DNA of 64,000 bases from a virus: positions 96,269-160,268 of IMG/VR virus record IMGVR_UViG_3300048927_000157. One strand, written 5' to 3'. The position numbers and the translations under genes are program-made. Positions 17,845 through 26,052 of this stretch are shown here, one piece after another; the stretch's first letter is position 1; each line of letters starts with the position of its first letter. A model generated the notes under the pieces. The model saw only the letters and a program-made list of their open reading frames with translations. It did no database searches and had not been told where the DNA came from.

Positions 17845-20383
17845 TTAATAATTTTTGTATTTCTGGAGTTAACTCCAATTTTCCTGTTGTTTGATAGTTT
17901 GATAAAACTTTTCTCAACTCATTTCCTATTATCTTAGAATAGGAAACTTGTGGAACCCACTCGTTAAGACTGGCATCTTTATCTAAACTTCTTCTTTCTC
18001 CTAAATTTAGTGTAGCCACTTTCTCTCCACTTTTATTCACAACACTGATGTATCCTTTTCCTTCTCTAGAAGCAGCCGAATGATTGAAGTAAACAGAGGT
18101 TTTAAAGTTCCCCATTACTTCTTCAGATAGTAGGGTATCAACTAGAGAATTCATTGTATTTCTATCTTCTGCATTTTTCATACCAATGATACCTAATTGT
18201 TGTTTAATAGTCTTTTTGGCAGACTCTCCATCAATATAAGCTGTATCAAAAGGGTTAGTTGCCATTCCTCTTACAGTATCTACATAAGCCTCATAGTTTC
18301 TTGATCCTGGATCTATGAACTTAACTGTAGGAGAATATAGAGGCTTTGTTCCAAGACTAGCTAATGTCATTTTATCAGTAGTGTTTCTGACCTGGCTTAG
18401 TGAAGGAATCACATTAAATAGATTTTGCTGACTTACTGTTACAGTATTTGGAACAATCACATTATTTTTATCTGCATCTTTAGACTTAGAAAAATAGGTG
18501 ATCTCAAATTTACCATTCTTTAAATCTTTTATTTTGAAAGCAGAGTCTGATTCTAAAATTGGTACTTCTGCTGATCCCTTAGCTTCATCTGACATGGAGA
18601 TAATAGTTTGCAAATCTCCTTTGTTTTTATTCGTTACTACCACATTAGCTAATCTGTCTGTATAAATCCCTGGAGCAAGTCTCTTGGCATCTTCAATGAA
18701 TTGTTCATTAGAAGCAAATCCTCTTTTCATACCTTTAGCCTCTGCCTGTTGAGCTCTTAATTTAGCTCCTCTGTATCCAGAAGCAGCCTGATTCCAATCA
18801 TTGTATAAATCTGTATATGTTTTCTTTACTTGAACTAGTCTACCATTATCTATTGGGAGGAAGTCAAGTGCATTAAATGCATCAGCTCTAGATAAAAGCT
18901 TCATGAAGTTTTGAGATTGCTGTCCACTTAAAACATCCATTCTACCTCCATTCTGTTTAAATTGAGCTATGGCAGCAACGGCAGCTTGCTTCTGATCGGC
19001 ATCAACATTTCTATTTCTACCCGAAGCAATATCATCAACGGCTGTCATCACCTGTCTTGCAAAATTGTTTTGAGCCTGATACTTGTTGCTGATATCAGCT
19101 TTCCAAGAATTATGTGCTGATTCTAATTGCTCTGGTAAAGCTTCTGAAGGATTAACATCTTCAAAAACTACATTGTTTAAATCATCAGTCCCTGAACTTT
19201 TTGAGTCAGAATCTTTACTGCCTTTGGCAGCTTTAAGTCCAATCTCCATTTCTTTTAATTCAAGTTCTCTTGACTTTATAGAAAGATCATTTTGGTACTT
19301 TTGATTTTCAAAAACTTCTTTTCTACTCTCTCTGGCTTCATTAAGAACCGAGAAGTAGTAGTCATTCTTTTTATATTCTACTGATTGGGTTTGTAGCATA
19401 CCTAAAGCCATCCCTGATCTATTTGCAATCTTTTCTTTTTCAAGGTAAACTAAAGCTCCTACTGGATCTCTTTGAATATTGTCTCTCATATTAGAAGCTG
19501 AAAGAACATCATTCTCCAGAGCTTTAACCTGGTCTTGCAGTTTAGATTTCTCTGCCTCTGTTATATTACCTGTAAGTTTAGATTTTGCATCAGCAAGTTC
19601 CTTTGATTTTTGATTAATAACATTAGAGAATCCAGTAATTGTTGGGTCCAAGGTATTTTGAATATCCTTAAATCCATTCGTGCTTCCCCAAGCATTAATC
19701 TTTAACTGGTTATCAAATTTGCTTCCTAAGTATCCCATAGCAATTTGTCTTAATTCATTGGCACTCTTACCATTAAGTGTTACCTGAATCATTTGACCTG
19801 GGTTATTAGGATCTGGAATCATAGTAACTCCATCTCTGGAATTCTTTTGAATGTCTGAAAGAAATTTATTAACATCTCCCTCAACATCTTGATAAGGGTT
19901 ATAAGTTAATGAACCTTGCATTTTAGCTCCAAGCTCAGTACTTTGCATATACTGCTGTGCTGGAGCCATACCATAGGCTTCATTTAAGGGATTATATAAT
20001 TCTGGGTGTTTCTCCTTTAATTGTGTAACTTCATCCTGATATGCTCTTATCTTGGCAGTCTCTTGAACTGCTGTCATGACATTATTATCCAGAACCTGAC
20101 CAATGTGGTTGGTAATAGATGTTACTACAGAATTTTGTGATAAATCCTGAGGTCCCAGACTGTTTGCCGAATCAACTAATTGTCTCAATTTTCCATTAAG
20201 ATAGTCTCTATCAACTCCTCTTGCAAGTTGTAATGATTGATATTTATCTATAATTGATTGAACCTTAGCTTGATTGGCATCATACTTCTGTTGTGTGAAC
20301 ATAAGAGCCTTCAAAGTAAAGTCTTGATCTGTAGGGTCTATCCAACCCTGTCTTGCTCTAAAAACTGAAAATGCATTAGCCAT
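17837..20383 (-). CDS. Internal virion (cargo-type) protein, 848 aa, helical
   Basis: This is the first gene of the 848-2019-765 operon, with its own promoter about 60 bp upstream. The N-terminal 130 residues (FRARQGWIDPTDQDFTLKAL, then QQKYDANQAKVQSIIDKYQ) are a helical bundle of a kind I associate with cargo proteins of crAss-like phages. Residues about 270-400 are coiled coil (KSKLQDQVKALENDVL; SRELELKEMEIGLKAAKG), followed by an acidic SDSKSSGTDD linker. No enzyme motif or membrane segment is visible. It probably packs inside the virion and leaves with the genome. An alternative is a tail-tube or tape-like protein, but the gene order (after the tail proteins, before the giant proteins) favours cargo. 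Confidence 0.65.
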   Translation of the reverse strand: MANAFSVFRARQGWIDPTDQDFTLKALMFTQQKYDANQAKVQSIIDKYQSLQLARGVDRDYLNGKLRQLVDSANSLGPQDLSQNSVVTSITNHIGQVLDNNVMTAVQETAKIRAYQDEVTQLKEKHPELYNPLNEAYGMAPAQQYMQSTELGAKMQGSLTYNPYQDVEGDVNKFLSDIQKNSRDGVTMIPDPNNPGQMIQVTLNGKSANELRQIAMGYLGSKFDNQLKINAWGSTNGFKDIQNTLDPTITGFSNVINQKSKELADAKSKLTGNITEAEKSKLQDQVKALENDVLSASNMRDNIQRDPVGALVYLEKEKIANRSGMALGMLQTQSVEYKKNDYYFSVLNEARESRKEVFENQKYQNDLSIKSRELELKEMEIGLKAAKGSKDSDSKSSGTDDLNNVVFEDVNPSEALPEQLESAHNSWKADISNKYQAQNNFARQVMTAVDDIASGRNRNVDADQKQAAVAAIAQFKQNGGRMDVLSGQQSQNFMKLLSRADAFNALDFLPIDNGRLVQVKKTYTDLYNDWNQAASGYRGAKLRAQQAEAKGMKRGFASNEQFIEDAKRLAPGIYTDRLANVVVTNKNKGDLQTIISMSDEAKGSAEVPILESDSAFKIKDLKNGKFEITYFSKSKDADKNNVIVPNTVTVSQQNLFNVIPSLSQVRNTTDKMTLASLGTKPLYSPTVKFIDPGSRNYEAYVDTVRGMATNPFDTAYIDGESAKKTIKQQLGIIGMKNAEDRNTMNSLVDTLLSEEVMGNFKTSVYFNHSAASREGKGYISVVNKSGEKVATLNLGERRSLDKDASLNEWVPQVSYSKIIGNELRKVLSNYQTTGKLELTPEIQKLLNG

Positions 20384-20415
20384 TTAAAAATATTCTAAAA
20401 ATAATTATTAACTAC

Positions 20416-20445
20416 AATAAAAAATGCAGCCTTGAATAAGACTGC
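20416..20445 (-). terminator. Terminator of the 1367-aa gene, overlapping the next promoter
   Basis: On the minus strand GCAGTC (20445-20440) pairs with GGCTGC (20431-20426) around TTATTCAA, then A and TTTTTT. The 5' arm of the stem shares its first base with the -7 box of the next promoter. A transcript started at that promoter would lack the 5' arm and escape termination. Confidence 0.7.
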
Positions 20446-20476
20446 AAATATAAGAAAAAATTTTGACTTATCAAAA
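20445..20476 (-). promoter_or_regulatory. Late promoter of the 848-2019-765 operon with TTTTGA/TCAAAA palindrome
   Basis: Minus strand: TTTTG (20476-20472), 19 bp, TATATTTG (20452-20445). The plus strand shows TTTTGACTTATCAAAA at 20461-20476, an inverted repeat overlapping the -33 box with the same 8-nt distance to the -7 box as at 9432-9463. The two 32-bp promoters differ at only two positions. Confidence 0.8.
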
Positions 20477-20492
20477 TCTATGATAAAAATTA

Positions 20493-23400
20493 TTATGGTT
20501 TCTTTGTAACCGTTGTAGAACCTGAAACTACATTTCCATTTTTATCAGTTTTAGTAGTCTTCACTACTTTGGTTCTACCATTGACATCTTGCATGATTGT
20601 ATCTCCTGTAATAGTTAATCCAATTGGTGTAGCAGTAGCCTGGTCAAACTGGATACTTCCATCAGCTCCAATTTTAAAGTTCTCAATCATGTCATTGATC
20701 TGTCTATCTTTTTGAAGATATCTAAATCTACCTAATTGATTTCTTTGAAGAGCTTCCTGATAATCTCTGTTATCAGCTTCCTGATTAGCTTCAGTCTTCA
20801 TCCATAGCTCATCTGAGTATCTGGCATTGTTAAGTCTGGCTTGCTCTTCAGCATTTGATTGACCTAAGTTAGCTTGTTGAACTTGGAACTGGTTCATTGC
20901 ATTCTGTACTGAAACATTGTTGATTACATCAGCTATATTCTTCTGAGTGTTAGCTGACAGGTTTGCCTGTGCAGCCGTTCTCTGAGTATCTGTAAGTCCA
21001 TCCAACATAGTGTTGGCAGTGCTTGCCTGTCTATTAATTTCAGCCAGTTGTTGATCGTATCCTAATCTTACTGGGTCCAATCTATCTAATCTGGTTTGAT
21101 ATAGAGGAACTGGTGAAGCAGGAGTTGGAGCTACTGGTCTTTGAGATGGTAAATACGGAGGAACATAAGTTTTCTTTCCTGGAGCTTGGTATGGAGTTAT
21201 GTTATTCTGTGGAACTTTAGTTTCTGGAACCTTCTCTCCTGTCTTAGGGTAATAAAAAACTACTTTACCATCCTTAGTTTTTTGGATGGTTCCATCATCA
21301 TTGTATTGAGCATAGATCTTTCTTCCATCAGCATCTGTCAATTTGTCATACTGACCTGTCAATTTGTTATAGTCTTCCTCATTTAAATCTCCTGGGAGTA
21401 CTGTTACTCCTCTGTGTCCAGCTAACCCATCCTCATATCCTTGAGTAATGAAATCTTGAACATTACCTAACTTTTTCTTGTCAGCATCAGATAACTGTTT
21501 GAATGAGGTTTTATTTCCTGCATCTGTTACTCCTGCCTCTTTTAATAAAGCTCTGTGCTTGTTAGTAAGACCCATCTCCCCATTCTCAATTAATTTATTT
21601 AACTGTGGATTAAGAAGTTTTACAACATCTTTTTGGTAGTCTAAGTGGGTTTGTCTATTAGTAGGAGTTTGTCCTAGATATTGCTGCCACTTATTCATTG
21701 GCTGGTAGTATAAAGCATCCCATAATTCTCCTCCAATAGATGGATTCATAGAGTTGGTTCCAACTGAATTATTAAGGGCAATAAGCTCTTCTAAAGTCAT
21801 TGGTCCTCCAGGAACTTCATCTCCTAAAGCATGGTTAGAAAGATTTCCTCCATCTTCCATTATAGCACCTTTATCTCTATCTGGTTTAGATCCTTCTTGA
21901 AGTTGATATATAAATTGAGTGAACTCACTTCTTGATTGTTCAACAACAGTTTTCTGCTGCTCTAGATCATTTATCTTATCTGATAGGAATGAATTATTGA
22001 TCTCAGAAGTTTGAGAATCTTTAGTGTCTCTCCCATCTTCAGCTTGGTCAGTTACTTTTTTAAGTTTATCAAAGTATCCTTCTTGCTCATCATTCAGTTT
22101 AGATAATCCTATTTGCTTAGTATATTTTTCAACAACTTTAGCATAAGTGTCTCCTGCCTTAACTCCTAGGTCATATTCTTTATTGATTAGTTTAGCATTC
22201 TTAGCTCCAAGCTTCACTTTATCTGAAACAACCATTGTTCCTGGATCTAGAGCAAGTCTTTCTCCTCCCTGTCCGTGTGTTCTACCAACAACTTGTTGTA
22301 CATCACCATCAAGATGTTGTACATACTCATTTCTTTCAAGTTCTGCATTTGGTTCTACCCCTGCTTCTACAGGAGCCTGTTGAATATATTCACCAGTTAA
22401 TAAAGCAGATTCTGAAAGGTCTGGTCTATTATCTTGTTCACCAAAAGCAGCAGCCAAATCTTTAGGGTTCTGACCTCCATCAGCAAACATGGCTAATAAT
22501 TTATTCATTACCTCTCCACCATCAGCATATCTTAATTGCTGGTTTTCAAGTCTTCTTCTCTGACCTCTGTAGAAAGCATCTTCTGTATTTTGCTGTCTTT
22601 GTTGATAAGCATATCCTGAGTAAAGTTCTCTGGCTCCTCCAACTAAAGCATCTAATCCAGCAGCTACTCCTCTGGTAACATTTAACCCTGTAGCAATACC
22701 TCTATCAACATCATTGGTGTACTTAGAATTTTTGTTTGCATTAAATGCCAAAGATTGTCCCAGCATTCTTAGATCTTCTGGAACATCATAAGACTGTTGA
22801 TTTTGAAGCATTCCCAACATTGCCATTTGTTGATTGTAAGCTTTATCACTGTTTGCATTAACAGTATTTTGAACTGAAGGAGAATTGTATAATGCATCAA
22901 GTCCAGTATCATAATTTTGACCTGCCTTAATAGTGAATGGAGTTGGCTGTCCTGTTCTTGGATCAACATAATATCTCTCTATGTCAGTTTGAGCTGTGCC
23001 AATATTTAGATTTCTATCTGCATCAGTTTGAATTCTCATCTGACCATTGTCCCCAATAAAACTCTTAAACTGGTTTTGTCCAGAAGCCTGTAATCTTGCA
23101 TCCATCTCTGGAGTAAGTTGTAACTGCCCTTGGTTAGGCTGATTAGGTCCATTTAAAACCTGACCAGTGGTTGGGTCCACTAATGATGACATAGCATCCT
23201 GAAGCCCTGGGAATGTAGAAGTTCTATTTAAAGGTAAAGGAAGTGGTCCACCAATAGCCATCTTAGGAATTTCCCCTCCTAGTTCTTTCTTAGGAAGAGA
23301 GTTTTTAATTTTGTTGTACTTATCGTATCCACTACCATAGTTACCTCTACCAAAAATAGGTAGATCTCCCAGTAACCCTGTTAGTTTATCTTGTTCTGAT

Positions 23401-24596
23401 TTGTTATTCACATTGTATCTTTTACCATTATAGATAATTGACTGAGAAGCTGAATCGTATCTCATGTCATTTACCTTTTGCTCATTTTTAAAATCTTGAG
23501 CATTTTCGATTAATTTTTTGTTTCTGTTAATAACCTGCTGAGTTCTGTAGATTTTAGCAAACCCATGTTTAGATTCACCACCTTCTATAGACTTAGCTAA
23601 TTGGTCATTTACAGCATTTAATCTGGCTCTGGTATATGATGTACCATTGATGGTAAAAGTGTCCGTTTTTGGGTTGTATCCATCAGTTGTTTTTCCAGGA
23701 TTAGTTGAAGCTGGTTTCTGAGTTGTATCTCTCTTTTTAGATAATCCAATATCTGCCAAGTTATTAATATCTGATTGTTTAATTACAGATGCTGTACTTG
23801 GTGTTGAAGTTCCATTCAAAGCCTGTCTTACAAGTTGTTGGGCTTCTCCTGATCCTACATTATCTGAAAGTATTTGTCTAAGTGCTTGTGGGCTATAATT
23901 TTTTAAAGCTGCCAAGTTTGGATTTCCTTCAACAATGTCAACTAAATTATTGTAGTCTATTTGTTCTCCAGATAATCCACTTGCAGATCTTCCTGGAATT
24001 CTTGCTCCAGATCCTGAAGGTGTACTTGGTTTATTATCACTTGCTGCTAATGTGTTATACCTTTTTCCTTTATAGGTAAAAGTTCCCTGAGGTCCTACTG
24101 AACTTCTAGCTTGTCTCCATGCTTCAGCAAAAGAACCACCATCATAATTTCTAGAATCATGGCTTGGATTAGCTGCTGGAGTAGGAACAGGACTCTGACC
24201 TGAAGGTGGAATCATTGAATTACCTGAAGGTACATTAATTCCTAAAGAAGCCTTAATCTCATCAGCCAAAGTTCCAATCTCTTCTGGAGTAGTTCCTACT
24301 CTTTGAAAAACAGAACTTGTGTTACCTTGAGATAAATCAATGTTAGGAACCATAACTCCTGGTGCATCTCTTTGATCTAAAGGTGTGATATTTGGATCTC
24401 CGTTATAATTTAAAGCATAATCTATTTCCCTTTGAGAAGGAACAGGAAAAGGGATTGATAAAGTATCATTCCCTAAATATTGACTCTCCAGTGCTCCATC
24501 TGGAACATCTGTATAAGGGTCATAAGGTCCTCCATCCTCGAAAAAATCTAGGTTGGATTCCTGAAGTTTTTTGTATAGTTTTGATATATCAATCAC
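20493..24596 (-). CDS. Large virion protein (1367 aa) with repeated DGG and GKRYN motifs
   Basis: The start is GTG at 24596; no in-frame ATG occurs for about 80 codons and a -7 promoter box ends 14 bases upstream, matching the spacing seen at other late genes. The protein is rich in Q, N, S, G and P and looks largely flexible. Short motifs recur: DGG near residues 20, 149, 692, 703 and 913 (EDGG, YADGG, FADGG), and three copies of a T-x-Y-x-G-K-R-Y-N type element (TFTYKGKRYNT; IIYNGKRYNVNN; TFTINGTSYTRA). Around 760-790, NEYVQHLDGD then THGQGGERLALDPGTMVVSD is a conserved block I associate with large tail or cargo proteins of Bacteroidetes phages. The C-terminal 250 residues are helical (QVQQANLGQSNAEEQARL). 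It sits between the tail hydrolase and the cargo operon. The function is unknown, probably structural. Confidence 0.65.
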   Translation of the reverse strand: MIDISKLYKKLQESNLDFFEDGGPYDPYTDVPDGALESQYLGNDTLSIPFPVPSQREIDYALNYNGDPNITPLDQRDAPGVMVPNIDLSQGNTSSVFQRVGTTPEEIGTLADEIKASLGINVPSGNSMIPPSGQSPVPTPAANPSHDSRNYDGGSFAEAWRQARSSVGPQGTFTYKGKRYNTLAASDNKPSTPSGSGARIPGRSASGLSGEQIDYNNLVDIVEGNPNLAALKNYSPQALRQILSDNVGSGEAQQLVRQALNGTSTPSTASVIKQSDINNLADIGLSKKRDTTQKPASTNPGKTTDGYNPKTDTFTINGTSYTRARLNAVNDQLAKSIEGGESKHGFAKIYRTQQVINRNKKLIENAQDFKNEQKVNDMRYDSASQSIIYNGKRYNVNNKSEQDKLTGLLGDLPIFGRGNYGSGYDKYNKIKNSLPKKELGGEIPKMAIGGPLPLPLNRTSTFPGLQDAMSSLVDPTTGQVLNGPNQPNQGQLQLTPEMDARLQASGQNQFKSFIGDNGQMRIQTDADRNLNIGTAQTDIERYYVDPRTGQPTPFTIKAGQNYDTGLDALYNSPSVQNTVNANSDKAYNQQMAMLGMLQNQQSYDVPEDLRMLGQSLAFNANKNSKYTNDVDRGIATGLNVTRGVAAGLDALVGGARELYSGYAYQQRQQNTEDAFYRGQRRRLENQQLRYADGGEVMNKLLAMFADGGQNPKDLAAAFGEQDNRPDLSESALLTGEYIQQAPVEAGVEPNAELERNEYVQHLDGDVQQVVGRTHGQGGERLALDPGTMVVSDKVKLGAKNAKLINKEYDLGVKAGDTYAKVVEKYTKQIGLSKLNDEQEGYFDKLKKVTDQAEDGRDTKDSQTSEINNSFLSDKINDLEQQKTVVEQSRSEFTQFIYQLQEGSKPDRDKGAIMEDGGNLSNHALGDEVPGGPMTLEELIALNNSVGTNSMNPSIGGELWDALYYQPMNKWQQYLGQTPTNRQTHLDYQKDVVKLLNPQLNKLIENGEMGLTNKHRALLKEAGVTDAGNKTSFKQLSDADKKKLGNVQDFITQGYEDGLAGHRGVTVLPGDLNEEDYNKLTGQYDKLTDADGRKIYAQYNDDGTIQKTKDGKVVFYYPKTGEKVPETKVPQNNITPYQAPGKKTYVPPYLPSQRPVAPTPASPVPLYQTRLDRLDPVRLGYDQQLAEINRQASTANTMLDGLTDTQRTAAQANLSANTQKNIADVINNVSVQNAMNQFQVQQANLGQSNAEEQARLNNARYSDELWMKTEANQEADNRDYQEALQRNQLGRFRYLQKDRQINDMIENFKIGADGSIQFDQATATPIGLTITGDTIMQDVNGRTKVVKTTKTDKNGNVVSGSTTVTKKP

Positions 24597-24609
24597 AATA
24601 AAATTTTTA

Positions 24610-24617
24610 CAAATTTA
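24610..24617 (-). promoter_or_regulatory. Possible promoter of the 1367-aa gene (-7 box only)
   Basis: TAAATTTG reads on the minus strand at 24617-24610, 14 bases before the GTG start, a distance like that of the portal gene promoter. No TTTG is found at the expected -33 position, so this is weaker than the other promoters. Confidence 0.4.
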
Positions 24618-24657
24618 CAAAAAAAATAAGAGAATATAAAATGTATAAAGAAAACTC

Positions 24658-26052
24658 TTAACTTATACTGTCTAAGAAATTTTGAGCAAAGTTAATTCTT
24701 CTACCCAGTGATCCTCTTATTTCTTTTTCACTTGGTCTCTCAAATTTTCTAGTCCATGCTTCGGTAGCTTCTGATAAATTTTTACTCTTTAAAATACTAT
24801 TAAGAGTACCTTTTTCACTACCTTTTAACTCACTGACAAGGAATTTAACCTGTGCTTCTGGAGTATTGAAATCCAGCCCTTGATCGTTTGAAAACTTAAC
24901 CAGGTTTCTATATCTTGGACCCAACCACTGTGCTATACCGAAAGCTCCCGAAGAAGCATTCCTAGCTGTGTGTGAAATGTGTTCGTGTGATTCTCCTCCT
25001 AAAGATCCTATAACACCTGCAACCTGATAGTCTTGTAATCCTAAATTTTTTAATTCAGAATATAGAAGTCCTTTTGTTGGAGACAGGTTAGAAACTTTCT
25101 CAGGGTTAACTACTGATTGAGGTTTATTACTTACTATTGGGATTGCTCCATATGTCTCATTGTTAATGATGGTAGGTTGTTTAGGTTGGAACTGGGAATA
25201 AGCTGTGTCATATAATTCCATGTTTTTAGCTAGTCTGTTTTGAACTGCTTCATTTTCCTGAACTAAAGAAAGATATTCTGGACTCTCAAAGTTTGGTACA
25301 TCTTGCTTTAAATTTTGAATCATGAAATTTATATCCTCATCTAATCCCTCAACTATTCCCCCATCAGCAAATTGTTGATTGGGCTTATAATTCCTTCCTT
25401 CAAAGTCCAGATTGTTATTACCAATGGCATCCAGAATAGCATTTCTTTCTTGAAATCTTTGAGCTGCTATCTGTTGTCTTTCCTGTTCTTGGGCAATAAG
25501 TTGCTTCTGCTGTGCATCAATTTGTGAATCTAATCTTATCTGATCTTGTAAACCCTTTAAAAATTCATCTCTCTTAGACGTGTCTTCCATAAAGATCTGA
25601 GTGTTTGTTGTTCCAACTAAAGCTGGATTAGGATTTTTTACCTCTGAAGGCTGCACTCCAATTATATCTCTAGCTTCTGGAGAATAAGGATTCATCCAAA
25701 CGTCTTTCTTGTTTTCACTCCCATCTCCATGACTTAAGTGGATGTGCTTTGCAGACCCGTGGTTAGGGTCTAACAAAGTTAATCCATACTTTAATCTGTT
25801 TGGGTCTTTTGCCACATATTGCCAGACAGCATCATCATATCTTAGGTCAATTGCATTGTCAGCATAGTGTCTACTGGTTTTTGAGTGACCCGAATCGTTT
25901 CCAGATGTTGCCAGAATCCTACTTTGAATCTCTTGAGGAAGAGTATCAAAGTATTGAATTATATTTGGATTCAAATTAGCAACATTAACACTGGAAGCTT
26001 TTTTATTCCACTTCCAGGCTGGTGTTCCGTCTTTATCTTTTAATCTTGGCAT
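24658..26052 (-). CDS. Virion-associated two-domain cell-wall hydrolase (M15-like peptidase plus phage tail lysozyme)
   Basis: The 464-aa protein combines two wall-degrading domains. Residues about 50-110 contain SRHYADNAIDL and HIHLSH, fitting the zinc site of M15 D,D/L,D-carboxypeptidases (His62, Asp69 and His103 or His105). Residues about 330-464 (VAGVIGSLGGES, GAFGIAQWLGPRY, FLVSEL, ATEAWTRKFERPSE) match the phage tail lysozyme family (Phage_lysozyme2), with Glu near 351 as the likely catalytic residue. A Q-rich helical linker with FADGG joins them. The start overlaps the stop of the 2215-aa tail gene by one base (TAATG), so it is translated with tail proteins. It probably sits at the tail tip and opens the peptidoglycan during DNA entry, distinct from the free endolysin at 38079-38621. 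Confidence 0.8.
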   Translation of the reverse strand: MPRLKDKDGTPAWKWNKKASSVNVANLNPNIIQYFDTLPQEIQSRILATSGNDSGHSKTSRHYADNAIDLRYDDAVWQYVAKDPNRLKYGLTLLDPNHGSAKHIHLSHGDGSENKKDVWMNPYSPEARDIIGVQPSEVKNPNPALVGTTNTQIFMEDTSKRDEFLKGLQDQIRLDSQIDAQQKQLIAQEQERQQIAAQRFQERNAILDAIGNNNLDFEGRNYKPNQQFADGGIVEGLDEDINFMIQNLKQDVPNFESPEYLSLVQENEAVQNRLAKNMELYDTAYSQFQPKQPTIINNETYGAIPIVSNKPQSVVNPEKVSNLSPTKGLLYSELKNLGLQDYQVAGVIGSLGGESHEHISHTARNASSGAFGIAQWLGPRYRNLVKFSNDQGLDFNTPEAQVKFLVSELKGSEKGTLNSILKSKNLSEATEAWTRKFERPSEKEIRGSLGRRINFAQNFLDSIS

